Below, one piece after another: positions 27,155-36,269 of a DNA stretch of 64,000 bases (positions are counted from its first letter, which is position 1; every line of letters starts with the position of its first letter). The notes below the pieces were generated by a model. It had not been told where the DNA came from, searched no databases, and worked only from the letters and a program-made list of their open reading frames with translations. The position numbers and the translations under genes are program-made. The DNA comes from DATAXP01 sp963708675 (GTDB lineage: Bacteria; Planctomycetota; Planctomycetia; Pirellulales; PNKZ01): assembly GCA_963708675.1 (NCBI GenBank), contig CAVPTO010000003.1, positions 2,170,001 to 2,234,000 of the forward strand, given 5' to 3'.

Positions 27155-27892
27155 CTAGTGCTTGAAGTTCCATTCATGCTGCGAATATTTCTCCGCGACG
27201 AGGCAAGCAACGGCGTCGCGTGGGACTGATGGAGCATCTTCAATCGCCTTCCACGCCTCGATCATCGTGCCAACGAGCAAATCGCGCGAGAGCGGAAGAT
27301 TGGCGACGAACGCCTCGTGCGGTCTTGTCTCACGGTATTCGGGCTGTCGCTTCGGCATGCGTAGGCATGTCGCGATCAGGTCGAGTGGAAAGTCGTAGAG
27401 CAGCGTGCCGTGATAGAGGAAATGATCGCGGCGACATCGCAGGCTGTTGCCAGAAAACTTCTTGCCGCCGAGCGTCAGGTCGCAGATACCCTGAAATTGC
27501 ACGCCCGACAACTTGGTCGATAGCGCCTCGAGAATCGTGCCCATCACGAACCGATGGGCGGCCTCGAGATCGCGCAGCATCGGACGCTGCCGATAACTCA
27601 GCACGACGGCATACATCAAACATCCCGGTCCAGCGACGATCGCAGCGCCACCGCTGGAACGGCGAAGTATCGGAACGCCGCGCTCACGGCAGGCGTCAAG
27701 ATTGACCTCGTCGGCGACCTTCGACGATCGCCCGACGACGACCATCGGCGTGCACGATTCCCACAGCCGCAGCACCTCGGGACCGTTGTCGTTTTCCGCG
27801 TTCTCGCGGCTTTCCGCCTCGTCGAGCAGCGCTTCGTCCAACGCCAAGTTCTGTTCGGGCGTCTCGCAGGTGTAATTCAGAAGTTGCATCAA
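27155..27892 (-). CDS. Lipoate-protein ligase A family protein
   Basis: Biotin/lipoate A/B ligase family (octanoyl or lipoyl transfer to carrier-protein lysines). 245 residues. Key features: EALLDEAE at the start of the fold, VVVGRSSKVADEVNLDAC, the nucleotide/lipoyl-AMP loop ILRRSSGGAAIVAGPGCLMY, and the lysine-bearing LGGKKFSGNSLRCRRDHFLYHGTLLYD split here as GGKKFSGNSLRC and FLYHGTLL. The usual HxxGN is replaced by GPGCL. No C-terminal accessory domain, so it may work with a second protein or act as an octanoyltransferase. It precedes the metal-dependent hydrolase on the same strand. Confidence 0.8.
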   Translation of the reverse strand: MMQLLNYTCETPEQNLALDEALLDEAESRENAENDNGPEVLRLWESCTPMVVVGRSSKVADEVNLDACRERGVPILRRSSGGAAIVAGPGCLMYAVVLSYRQRPMLRDLEAAHRFVMGTILEALSTKLSGVQFQGICDLTLGGKKFSGNSLRCRRDHFLYHGTLLYDFPLDLIATCLRMPKRQPEYRETRPHEAFVANLPLSRDLLVGTMIEAWKAIEDAPSVPRDAVACLVAEKYSQHEWNFKH

Positions 27893-27983
27893 TCTCTCAG
27901 CACTCCCTGAGTCTCTGTTGGCTTGACGCTCATTTTCACGCTTCTACACTGAACGCGAGCCGAATCGTCGCATCAAACATCGC

Positions 27984-28985
27984 ATGAACGAAGATCGCAT
28001 GCAGACGCCACCGCAGGACATTTCGCCCGATCAGCGTTTGCCCCCCGTCGAGCCGCCGAGCGCGCGGTTCATTCTGCAGTTGTTCCTCATTCCGGCGTCG
28101 ATCGTGTTGATCATCGTCGGCGTGTGGCTTGCGTTCAACTGGCTGGCGCAGATGGGCAACGACCCCTATGCCTACCTGCAGGCGCTCGAACGCGACACGA
28201 CCGTGCGATGGCAGGCGGCCGTGAATCTGGCTGATGCGCTGCGCGATCCGCGCAACGTTCACTTGCGCAAAGATGCCGCCGTCGCGGGACGATTGGCCTC
28301 GATGCTCGATCGCGAGATCGACAGCGGTGCGATGGACGATGACGCGCTGAAGCTGCGGATTTATCTGTGCAACGCGCTCGGCGAGTTCCAGTTGTCGACG
28401 ATCGCCGCGCCGCCGCTGGTCAAGGCGGCGTCGACCGAGCGTCAAGAGCCGGAGAAATACGTTCGCTTTGCCGCGGTGAAGGCGCTGGCCGTGCTGATGA
28501 CCGACGCGCCGGACTTTCAACGTGATGCGCACCCTGAGGTTCTCACCGTTCTCATGAAAGCGGCCGACGATCCCGAGCCCGTCGTGCGTTCCACGGCGGC
28601 CTTCGCGTTGGGCGCCTTTGGTGGCGACGAAGCTCGCAAGCGTTTGCAGCGCATGGTCAGCGACGCGTATCCCGACGTCCGCTACAACGCAGCAACCACG
28701 CTCGCGCGGCTTGGCGATGCGGCGGCGGTTCCCGTGCTTGTCGAGATGCTCGACCCCATCGACACGGCCGGCGTGACCGCGGAAAAGGAAGAAGGATCGC
28801 GCAACTACAAGCGCACGGCGATTCACATCAACGCACTGCGCACTGTGATTGAATTAGCTCAGCACAACTCTTCGGCCGATCTCGCGCCGATTCGCTCGGC
28901 GATCGAAAAGCTGCGAGCGGCGAAGCCTTCGAAGGCGGTCGACGTCGAGGCCGTCGCGGCGCTCGAATCGCTCAAGCGATCTTGA
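27984..28985 (+). CDS. Membrane-anchored HEAT-repeat protein
   Basis: 333 residues. A proline-rich cytoplasmic N-terminus (about 30 residues) is followed by one membrane helix (FILQLFLIPASIVLIIVGVWLAF) and then HEAT repeats: DTTVRWQAAVNLADALRD, YVRFAAVKALAVLM, EPVVRSTAAFALGAFGGDEA and PDVRYNAATTLARLGDAAAV. ATG 27984. Such proteins are common in planctomycetes and probably act as scaffolds. It is divergent from the lipoate-ligase gene with about 90 bases between starts. Function unknown. Confidence 0.85.
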   Translation: MNEDRMQTPPQDISPDQRLPPVEPPSARFILQLFLIPASIVLIIVGVWLAFNWLAQMGNDPYAYLQALERDTTVRWQAAVNLADALRDPRNVHLRKDAAVAGRLASMLDREIDSGAMDDDALKLRIYLCNALGEFQLSTIAAPPLVKAASTERQEPEKYVRFAAVKALAVLMTDAPDFQRDAHPEVLTVLMKAADDPEPVVRSTAAFALGAFGGDEARKRLQRMVSDAYPDVRYNAATTLARLGDAAAVPVLVEMLDPIDTAGVTAEKEEGSRNYKRTAIHINALRTVIELAQHNSSADLAPIRSAIEKLRAAKPSKAVDVEAVAALESLKRS

Positions 28986-29328
28986 TCACGCGCCTTTAAT
29001 CACACGGTCGCGGTTCGCCCAGCCTGAAAGCGCGTCGCAAGCGACGCGGCTAACCCCTGACCTTGCGGGTTGTTCCGGTTATGCCGTGCGTCATGCCATT
29101 CGGCGGCGAAATGTCGGCTGCTGGCTAAAAAATTCTTGAGTGATTCTGGTCGCACACAAGCGATTATGGGTGAATTATTTGAGGCGGCGTGCTGTTGTTG
29201 CTAGCGACGTTTTGATTTGCACAACCGCTAATTGTCCGCAACAGTCAGTTGTACGAGCCTGGACCAGCTTTTGCTCGTATAGGAACAAGAGCCAACATCG
29301 ACGAAAGACACGCGTGAAGAGGACTGCC
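28986..29328. other. Intergenic leader of the YTV-like gene
   Basis: 343 bases. The first part has a degenerate fragment of repeat family A (GCGTCGCAAGCGACGCGGCTAA near 29030-29051). From 29110 it becomes AT-richer (TAAAAAATTC, GATTATGGGTGAATTATTTG), fitting a promoter and leader region. I cannot name a -35/-10 pair with confidence. No coding potential. Confidence 0.5.
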
Positions 29329-30714
29329 ATGCGATTCGCATTTTTAGCTACCATCAACGCCGCACTGTTGGCCGCCCCGCTGGCCACTGCCGAAGCACAA
29401 GTGTGCTGCGGCCAATCGTATCGTCTGCGCTGCCAGACATACTATGAAGACCGCCAAGTGACGGCCTATCGCGTCGAGTGCGAAACCGTGATCGACGAGC
29501 GCCAAGTCACGAGTCTCCGCCCCGTGTGGGAGACCGAGATGCGCGAGCGTCGCTACATGGTCGCCCGCCCGGTGCAAGAAACCAGCGAACGCGAAGAGCG
29601 TTACATCGTCCAAAAGCCGGTGTACGAAACGCACGTCGAAGATCGCAGCTACGATGTCGTCCGCAACGTGTATGAAACACAAGAGCGCGAAGAGCGTTAC
29701 ATGGTCGCTCGCCCGGTGTACGAAACCGTCGAGCGTGAAGAACGTTACATGGTGCGTCGAGCCGTCGTCGAAACCGGCGAACGCGAAGAATGCTCGACGG
29801 TGATGGAACCCGTCACCACGATGCGCCCCGTGCAGGTCGATCAAGGAACGTTCGTCGACCAGGTCACTTGCCAACCTGGCGAAGTGCGTCGTCGGCTCGG
29901 GTGGGAGCAGCCGGGCGTGGTGGTCGATCCGATGACCGGACAGCTCGTGAACCAGCGTGGCGGTCTGGGTTGGATTCCGATGCAGGCGCCGACCACGCAA
30001 GTGGTGCAACGCGTGTGGCAGCCGAACATCGTCTGCACGCAAGTGCCCGAAACCACGCTTGTGCCGCGCACCGTGACTCGCCGCGTGCCGGTCGAAACCG
30101 TCCGCTATGTCGACGAAGAACAAGTGCGTCGCATTCCGCAACAGGTCTGCCGCATGATCCAAGAAGAACAAGTTCGCAAGGTGCCGTTCCAGGTGTGCCG
30201 CCCGGTAACCGAGCGTGTCGAGAACAAGGTGCCGGTGACCGTGTGCCGCATGGTCAACGAAGAAGTCGTCCGTAAGGTGCCGGTGACCGTGTGCCGCATG
30301 GTCAACGAAGAACGCGTCGAGCAACTGCCTGTGCGTGTCTGCCGTCAGGTGGCCTTCCAAGAAACCATTCGCACGCCGCGAGTCGTGCAGAAGCAGATTC
30401 CGGTGACGTACACCTACCGCATTCCGCGCACCGTGATGGTTCGTGAGCCGGTCGACTGCTGTGGGAACACCATGGCTGTTGTCACGCCAGCCCCGAGCTA
30501 TGCCGCTCCGGTGTACTCGCAGCCCGCGTACCCGGCCCCGGCTCCGGCCACGCCGACCTACTCGACCCCAGCGATTCCGAGCGCCCCGGCACAAGCTCCG
30601 GCACCGGCCCCAGCGACGAACGTTCCGTCGACTGGTGCACCGACACCGCAGCCGACCTTGTCGAACCGCGCGACGCCGACCCCCGCCCCGGTCGACGAGT
30701 CGAAGCAACCGTAA
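29329..30714 (+). CDS. YTV-like repeat protein, probable cell-envelope protein
   Basis: 461 residues from ATG 29329 (AGAGGA upstream). Signal peptide to about residue 23 (ATAEAQ). Residues about 60-170 hold five copies of a roughly 20-residue unit of the form ERYMVARPVYETVEREE, close to the YTV units of planctomycete wall proteins. Residues about 255-365 hold a second set, each with one Cys (VRKVPVTVCRMVNEE); two of these are identical over 39 bases at 30226-30264 and 30274-30312. A Pro/Ala-rich tail follows (about 390-461). Cys pairs near both ends (VCCGQ, DCCGN) suggest disulphide linkage. YTV proteins are known from planctomycete proteinaceous walls, so an abundant structural role is inferred. 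Strong terminator follows. Confidence 0.8.
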   Translation: MRFAFLATINAALLAAPLATAEAQVCCGQSYRLRCQTYYEDRQVTAYRVECETVIDERQVTSLRPVWETEMRERRYMVARPVQETSEREERYIVQKPVYETHVEDRSYDVVRNVYETQEREERYMVARPVYETVEREERYMVRRAVVETGEREECSTVMEPVTTMRPVQVDQGTFVDQVTCQPGEVRRRLGWEQPGVVVDPMTGQLVNQRGGLGWIPMQAPTTQVVQRVWQPNIVCTQVPETTLVPRTVTRRVPVETVRYVDEEQVRRIPQQVCRMIQEEQVRKVPFQVCRPVTERVENKVPVTVCRMVNEEVVRKVPVTVCRMVNEERVEQLPVRVCRQVAFQETIRTPRVVQKQIPVTYTYRIPRTVMVREPVDCCGNTMAVVTPAPSYAAPVYSQPAYPAPAPATPTYSTPAIPSAPAQAPAPAPATNVPSTGAPTPQPTLSNRATPTPAPVDESKQP

Positions 30715-30726
30715 TTCAATCGCATG

Positions 30727-30757
30727 AAACCCCCGGCAACTCGCCGGGGGTTTTTTG
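30727..30757 (+). terminator. Rho-independent terminator after the YTV-like gene
   Basis: CCCCCGGC stem with GCCGGGGG and a five-base loop, followed by TTTTTT. Confidence 0.92.
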
Positions 30758-30850
30758 TGTTTCGAGCGTGTTTCGACGTCGCGTCGTTTGACACTTGCCG
30801 AAACGACCGCGAAACTGGCGCGCTCGCCGTCCTTCGTCACGGATGATCTC

Positions 30851-32068
30851 ATGACTTCTCCCACCGAGCCGATCAGCGAATCGCCGAGCACTGAAACGCC
30901 GATCATCGAAACGCTGGCCGGCACGCGCATCGCCATCGTCGGCCCATTGGCGAGCATGTCGCGTCGCGAAGCGCAGCAGCTCATCCGCCAGCGCGGCGGA
31001 TTGGTCGTCGATCATCCCGACGCGACCACTCAGTGGATCATCGTCGGCGAGGATGCGCTGCCGCTTGATAACACCCCGCTGCAAAACAGCAATGACGAGC
31101 TATTCGACGCGTCGCTGCAGCAAGCCATCGAGCGCGGCGATGTCACGCTGCTAAGCGAAACGCAGTTCTGGCAACGCTTGGGACTCGTCGAAAGTCAACA
31201 ACACGTTCATCGCTTGTACACGCCGGCAATGCTCGCCGAGATGTTAGGCGTGCCGGTCGCGGTCATTCGACGTTGGCATCGTCGCGGGTTGATCGTCCCC
31301 GCCCGCCAGGTGCGACGGCTGCCGTACTTCGACTTTCGCGAAGTCGCCACCGCGCGGCGACTCGCCGAGTTGCTCGCTGCCGGCATGTCGCCGACGATCA
31401 TCGAGCGCAAGCTCGCCGAGCTTGGCCGTTGGCTGCCCGGTGTCGAACGGCCGCTGGCGCAGCTCTCCGTCATCGTCGAAGGCAAAAGCCTACTCCTTCG
31501 CCAAGGCGACGGACTCATCGAGCCGGGCGGCCAACTGCGATTCGACTTCGACGGTCTCACGACGGAGTCCGATGATTCGCAGCCGACGAAACTTCCGGAG
31601 CGCGACACCGCGCCGTCGACGCCAACCGAACTGCTCGATCTCGCCGCCGATTTGGAAGAGACGGGAAACATCGAGCAGGCGATCGAGATGCACCGCGCGG
31701 CACTCGCGGCCGGCGGCCCCAAGCCCGAAGCGTGCTTCGCGCTCGCCGAGTTGCTGTATCGACAAGGCGATGTCACCGCCGCCGCCGAGCGCTACTACAT
31801 GGCCATCGAGCTCGACGAAGATTACGTCGAAGCGCGGGCGAACCTCGGCTGCGTGCTTGCTGAGTTGGGACGGTTGGAACTCGCCGCGTCTGCGTTCGAA
31901 GGCGCACTCGCTCTGCACAACGAGTATCCCGACGCCCACTATCATCTGGCCCGCACGCTCGACGAGTTGGGCCGCGAGAGCGAGGCCGAAGTGCACTGGC
32001 GTGCGTTTTTGTCACTAGCGTCGGATAGTCCCTGGGCCGCGACGGCGCGCGAACGTTTGGGGAAGTGA
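30851..32068 (+). CDS. BRCT-like, MerR-type HTH and TPR fusion protein
   Basis: 405 residues from ATG 30851. Residues 22-75 (TRIAIVGPLASMSRREAQQL, then GGLVVDHPDATTQWIIVGED) resemble a BRCT domain as in DNA ligase. Residues 120-185 form a MerR-like winged helix (LYTPAMLAEMLGVPVAVIRR, then WHRRGLIVPARQVRRLPYFD) that reads as DNA binding. From about 265, three to four TPR motifs (ELLDLAADLEETGNIEQAIE, ACFALAELLYRQGDVTAAAE, YVEARANLGCVLAELGRLEL, YPDAHYHLARTLDELGRESE). Cytoplasmic regulator is the inference. Each module is recognisable by pattern; the combination is unusual. No effector pocket seen. Confidence 0.75.
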   Translation: MTSPTEPISESPSTETPIIETLAGTRIAIVGPLASMSRREAQQLIRQRGGLVVDHPDATTQWIIVGEDALPLDNTPLQNSNDELFDASLQQAIERGDVTLLSETQFWQRLGLVESQQHVHRLYTPAMLAEMLGVPVAVIRRWHRRGLIVPARQVRRLPYFDFREVATARRLAELLAAGMSPTIIERKLAELGRWLPGVERPLAQLSVIVEGKSLLLRQGDGLIEPGGQLRFDFDGLTTESDDSQPTKLPERDTAPSTPTELLDLAADLEETGNIEQAIEMHRAALAAGGPKPEACFALAELLYRQGDVTAAAERYYMAIELDEDYVEARANLGCVLAELGRLELAASAFEGALALHNEYPDAHYHLARTLDELGRESEAEVHWRAFLSLASDSPWAATARERLGK

Positions 32069-32074
32069 ATCGTT

Positions 32075-32151
32075 GGTTAGCCGCGACACGCCAGCGGAGC
32101 GCGTCGGGATGGACACCGTGAGCGCGCTCCGCTGGCGCGTCGCGGCTAACC
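32075..32151. repeat. Repeat family A, copy 2
   Basis: GGTTAGCCGCGACACGCCAG arm and its inverse at 32123-32151 (29 bp each with one mismatch), separated by 19 bases (TCGGGATGGACACCGTGAG). Same ends as the element at 53188. Confidence 0.88.
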
Positions 32152-32245
32152 CAATGCTAGCAGCGCGATCGCCAACCTTGACGCCCCCGACCGCGCCCGT
32201 TACTCTTTCTCGCCCTTTTCTCCACTCTTGTCTCGCGGTGCACGG

Positions 32246-33136
32246 ATGCCCGGCGTGCGGCGATGCTGCGCAATCATCTTGACATGCCTCACGGCAGTGT
32301 CTGGCGGCTGCGCGCGTGTGCCGCAACGCAATGATGCCGCGCTGCTCATGACGCCGAACGCGCCGCAAACCGTCTCGCTCGACCTGTTCACACTTCGCGT
32401 CGGTGCGGATGAAGCGGTGCTCGACGAATCGATTTGGACCGAAGTCGATGAGATGCAATTTCCCGCCGAGCTACGGCGACGGCTAGCCGCCAACGGTATT
32501 CGCGCCGGCGTCGTCGATGCCGCGTGGGCGGCGCGTGTTCAGCCGCTATTGAAGATCGAGGAACAACCAATCGCGGCGCCGGCCGAGGCAGAAGACACGC
32601 AAATCCAAGTCACCAATTTCGAGCAGCAGCCCCCCGTGCGGCATCGCGTATTGCAAGTCCCCGGCGGACGCAGGGCGCAGGTATTGTGCGTCGGCGAACG
32701 CGCGCGTGTGCCGGAACTTGCGCTGCTGGTGCGCGGCGACGACGGCGAGGTCCACGGGCGCACCTATCGCAAAGCAATGGGCATGTTCGTCATCCGAGCG
32801 TTCCCCGAAGGCGATCGACGTGTGCGATTGCAGTTGACGCCCGAGGTCGAACACGGCGAGCCGCAGCGACGCTTCGAGCCCGGCGACGGCATGCTCCGCG
32901 TCGAGTTTTCACCCGCCCACGAACGGTTCGAGTCGCTCGCGATGGAGTCGAACTTGTCGATCGGCCAAATGCTCGTGCTCACCTGCATGAGCGATCGTCC
33001 CGGCAGTCTCGGCTATCACTACTTCACGGAGAAGACGTCCGATCGCGTGATGCAGAAGATGTTGCTCGTGCGTTTGAGCGACAGCGGGTACGACGATTTG
33101 TTTACCGTCGAGGCGCCGCCCGCCGAGGTGGAATAG
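32246..33136 (+). CDS. Probable lipoprotein of unknown function
   Basis: 296 residues from ATG 32246; a TTG at 32228 is an alternative start. Signal ends LTAVSGGC, a good lipobox with Cys. The mature part has no domain I recognise. It is Arg/Glu/Val-rich with beta-like stretches (RAQVLCVGERARVPELALLV, MGMFVIRAFPEGDRRVRLQL, LSIGQMLVLTCMSDRPGSLG). Most of it probably forms a compact periplasmic domain. Repeat family C begins right after the stop codon. Confidence 0.65.
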   Translation: MPGVRRCCAIILTCLTAVSGGCARVPQRNDAALLMTPNAPQTVSLDLFTLRVGADEAVLDESIWTEVDEMQFPAELRRRLAANGIRAGVVDAAWAARVQPLLKIEEQPIAAPAEAEDTQIQVTNFEQQPPVRHRVLQVPGGRRAQVLCVGERARVPELALLVRGDDGEVHGRTYRKAMGMFVIRAFPEGDRRVRLQLTPEVEHGEPQRRFEPGDGMLRVEFSPAHERFESLAMESNLSIGQMLVLTCMSDRPGSLGYHYFTEKTSDRVMQKMLLVRLSDSGYDDLFTVEAPPAEVE

Positions 33137-33140
33137 CGCG

Positions 33141-33233
33141 CCGCCCCTCAAGCCCAGGGCCTGCGGCCCTGGGTCTGCCCCGCGTGGTGCGCACAACAAC
33201 CCAGGACCAGCAGGCCCTGGGCTTTGGCGCTCG
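33141..33233. repeat. Repeat family C, copy 2 (two hairpins in inverted orientation)
   Basis: AAGCCCAGGGCCTGCGGCCC plus TGGGT, then GCCCCGCGTGGTGCGCACAA, then CCCAGGACCAGCAGGCCCTG plus GGCTT. It fills the gap between the lipoprotein stop and the stop of the convergent methyltransferase. Confidence 0.9.
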
Positions 33234-34452
33234 TTACACCACGCGGCACACGAAGCACTTCAAATACTCAGTCTCCAAACACGTCGCGGCCACCGGATGA
33301 TCCGGCGCGGCGCCGCGCATTTCGAGGATCTGAATCTCGCGGCCCGTGCGCTGTGCGACGTCGGCCAACATGAACGCGAACTCTTCACGCGAGACCTGTC
33401 CCGAACAACTGCACGTCACGAGAATGCCGTCGCGTTCGAGAACGTTGACGGCCAATCGGTTCAACTGATGGTACGCCTTCATCGCTCGCGGCACGTTCTG
33501 TCGCGATCGCGCGAACTTCGGCGGATCGAGCACGACCATGCCGTACTTCTGACCTTCCTCGGCGAGTTGCTCAAGTTTGTAGAACACGTCGGCCACCTCG
33601 AAACGTGCGTGCATTACGCCGTTCAGTTCGGCCGTCGCCTCTGCCAACGCAATCGCCTTGGCGCTTGAAGTCGATGCCCAACGTCTCGCGAGCGCCGCCG
33701 AGCATCAACGCCGCCAGACTGAAACCGCCGGTGTAACAGCAGACGTCCAACACGCGGCGTCCGTTGGCATAAGTCGCCGCCGCCTTACGGTTCTCGCGCT
33801 GGTCGAGATAGAAACCGGTCTTCTGCCCAGCGTCGAGATCGACTCCCCAACGAATGCCGTGCTCTTCAATGAACACCGGCCCCTCAACGCGTTCGCCGTG
33901 ACGCACGCCCTCGTCGACTGCGAGCCCTTCGTGATGTGCGTTCTGACGATCGATGCGAAGCGTGACGCTCTTCGCCTTTGTCTCTTCAATGATCGCCGGC
34001 AACAAAATGTCGAGCCGTTGACTGATGCCCAACGACGTAACTTGCACAACCACGTGATCGGCATAACGTTCGACGATCAGGCCGCCGAGACCGTCGGCTT
34101 CGCTGTGGATGAGCCGCGTCGCGCCTTCGGGACGATCGTAGCCAAGCGAACGACGCAAGCGGCACGCCTCGGCAATCCGGCGACGCCAGAATGTTTCGTC
34201 GAGCGCTTCGTTCGCGTCCCACGTATAGAGGCGAACTCGCAGCTTGCTCTGTTCGTTGAAGATGCCGCGAGCGATGAATTGATCGCGATCACTGACAAGA
34301 TCGACAACGTCGCCATCGGCGGGTTGCCCTTCAACCTTGGCGACGGCGGAATCGAGCACCCACGGATGACGACCGAAGAACGGCCGCACCTTGCGTGGTC
34401 GGAGAATGACGCGCTTGACGGTGGTCGAAACGACCGGTGAATCGGTTTGCAT
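33234..34452 (-). CDS. RlmI-like class I rRNA methyltransferase, one apparent extra base
   Basis: PUA-domain plus SAM methyltransferase of the RlmI (23S rRNA m5C1962) family. N-terminal PUA: RVILRPRKVRPFFGRHPWVL. Middle: VSDRDQFIARGIFNEQSKLR. SAM binding: GFYLDQRENRKAA, GRRVLDVCCYTGGFSLAALM. The frame changes near 33659-33664. Upstream reads LGIDFKRQGD; dropping one T gives LGIDSSAKAIALAEATAELN and continues to YGMVVLDPPKFARS (DPPKF motif) and the catalytic Cys of ILVTCSCSGQV. Full length about 405 residues, as usual. Likely sequence error or recent mutation. Confidence 0.85.
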
Positions 34453-34462
34453 CCCCCGATTC

Positions 34463-34503
34463 TAATGGCGAAGGCGGAGCGCGACCACCGGTCGCGGCTT
34501 TAT
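34463..34503. repeat. Repeat family D, half copy
   Basis: GGCGGAGCGCGACCACCGGT plus CGCGGCTTTATG, same as 23558-23588. On the minus strand its ATAAAGCCGCG part supplies the TAA of the SpoIIE-type gene (TCA TAA). Confidence 0.88.
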
Positions 34504-36071
34504 GATCGCTTAATCACCACGATTGTGCGATCGGCCGACGCATTCGTGCCAACGTAGGCTTCGAGACGATCGCGAAGCACATCGGCCAGCGATGCAGCGC
34601 CCAAATGGACGTGCTCATTCGCAGCCGCCGACACGCCCGACATCATCCACGGGCGACCTGCGTCATCCAGCGCATCGTGAACGCCGTCGCTCGCGGCGAT
34701 CAACAACTGGCCTGGCTCGAGCATCATTTCACGCGGCAAATAGCGAGCATTCGGGTCGATGCCGATCGCGATGCTCGGCGCGGTCAGCCGCTCCCAGCCG
34801 CTTCTGCCGAAGACGATCGCGCCCATGTGCCCAGCGGCGGCGAAGTGACATCGCCCGGTGATCGGGTCGATCGACGCACAAAACAAGCTCGCGTGCTGGT
34901 CGCCGGCCGAGTTCGTCCACAGCGAACGACTCGCACGTTCGAGCAGCACATTTGGTTCGATGGGCGATTGGCCGAGGGCGCGAAGCGTGGCGTGCAGCGA
35001 ACTCGCGCACAGTGCGGCATCGAGACCGCCGTCGAGACAGTCGCCGACGACGACCATCAATCGCCCGTCCTCATTCATCCACCAATCGTGAAAGTCACCG
35101 CCCACGGAGGCCGCCTGCATGGTCCAACCACCAAGCTCCCACCCCTCGACATGCGGCGCAACGCGCGGCAGTTGATTCTGTTGCAAACGCTCGGCCGAAT
35201 CGAGTTGCCGGGCGATGTCGCCGCTTTCGGTCCCGGCTCGCAGCAACACTTCGCGTTCGAGATCGGCAGCGAGTCGGCCGGCGGCCATCTCGGCAATGTT
35301 CGTATCGTTGTCGGAGAACTCACGCTCATTCGTGTTGAATAGCCACAACGTACCGAGCGGCATCGTCGGCGACGAAACCGGAACGCACATCGCGGCGGCA
35401 AAGCGCTCCGGCGCGTTCCACTGACGGCACATCTCGGGACTCGACAGCGTCACGGCATGGCCGAGGAGCGCTTCGAGATCGCCTTTGGCATCGGCAAGTG
35501 GTCGGCTGCCTGCGGCGAAACGGTCGCGAGGCACGTTCCAAACGCTGCGCGGGTGCAACTGCGTCGTGGCGTCGTCGAGCAGATAGAGCACGCCGGCCGT
35601 CGCGCCAATGGCCTCGCCCGCGCTGCGAAGCACGGCTTCCAGTCGATCGGCCAGCGAACGGTTCTGTTGCGTGTGCGCGACGAGCGGAACGCACGCCGCC
35701 AATTCGGCTTCGCGCTGCCGCAGAACATTTTGCGTGCGCAGCAACTCGCTCAACAACGTCGCCATCGCGCCGGCCATCGCGCCGGCGGCGTTCAATTCGA
35801 TCACCGGCTCGTCATGTTCCGCAGTGCCGTGAAACTCGATCCTGAGGTGTCCGGGAGTAGTTCCGACGCCCGGGTTGACCGGGGCAGACCACAGCAAGTC
35901 GGTTTCAGAACGCGGCAGCGCGCAGGGCTGATAAGCGAGCGACCAACCGGTCGCGTGTTCGAACGCTCGACAGAATTCGCCGAGGCCGGCAATGTCGTTC
36001 GCGCCGAGCGTCGGCTGGGCGTCGACACGTTCGCGATAGAGTCGGAGATATTGCGGTACAGGGTTCGACAC
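34500..36071 (-). CDS. GAF-domain SpoIIE-type PP2C protein phosphatase
   Basis: 523 residues from GTG 36071. N-terminal 130 residues unrecognised. GAF domain at about 140-290 (SLADRLEAVLRSAGEAIGAT, FAAAMCVPVSSPTMPLGTLW). SpoIIE/RsbU-type PP2C at about 310-523: QQNQLPRVAPHVEGWELGGW, AASVGGDFHDWWMNEDGRLM (first metal Asp), VVVGDCLDGGLDAALCAS, HFAAAGHMGAIV, LLIAASDGVHDALDD and the final Asp in ASADRTIVVIK. In RsbU-like enzymes this dephosphorylates an anti-sigma antagonist. The usual GDVSGHG is GDCLDGG, a modest change. Regulates a partner-switching module that is not in the window. Confidence 0.88.
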   Translation of the reverse strand: MSNPVPQYLRLYRERVDAQPTLGANDIAGLGEFCRAFEHATGWSLAYQPCALPRSETDLLWSAPVNPGVGTTPGHLRIEFHGTAEHDEPVIELNAAGAMAGAMATLLSELLRTQNVLRQREAELAACVPLVAHTQQNRSLADRLEAVLRSAGEAIGATAGVLYLLDDATTQLHPRSVWNVPRDRFAAGSRPLADAKGDLEALLGHAVTLSSPEMCRQWNAPERFAAAMCVPVSSPTMPLGTLWLFNTNEREFSDNDTNIAEMAAGRLAADLEREVLLRAGTESGDIARQLDSAERLQQNQLPRVAPHVEGWELGGWTMQAASVGGDFHDWWMNEDGRLMVVVGDCLDGGLDAALCASSLHATLRALGQSPIEPNVLLERASRSLWTNSAGDQHASLFCASIDPITGRCHFAAAGHMGAIVFGRSGWERLTAPSIAIGIDPNARYLPREMMLEPGQLLIAASDGVHDALDDAGRPWMMSGVSAAANEHVHLGAASLADVLRDRLEAYVGTNASADRTIVVIKRS

Positions 36072-36269
36072 GCGGTGACTCGGGGCGCAGGGTGGGGCGA
36101 TGCACTAACCGGGGCTCGTCCTTTCCCCTGTCCGCAGCGGTCGGGCGTTCAAGTCTCGCCAACCCGCCGAGGCATCCGTGACCGGCAGGCTTTAACATCG
36201 ACCGGCGGCCATCACGGAGTTGACGGCGTGAGAAGCGCGTGGAGATGGCGCGATTGTGCGGGTTGTGAC
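36072..36269. other. Intergenic, no gene
   Basis: About 200 bases upstream of the SpoIIE-type gene. No palindrome, promoter or coding signal that I can support. Confidence 0.4.
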
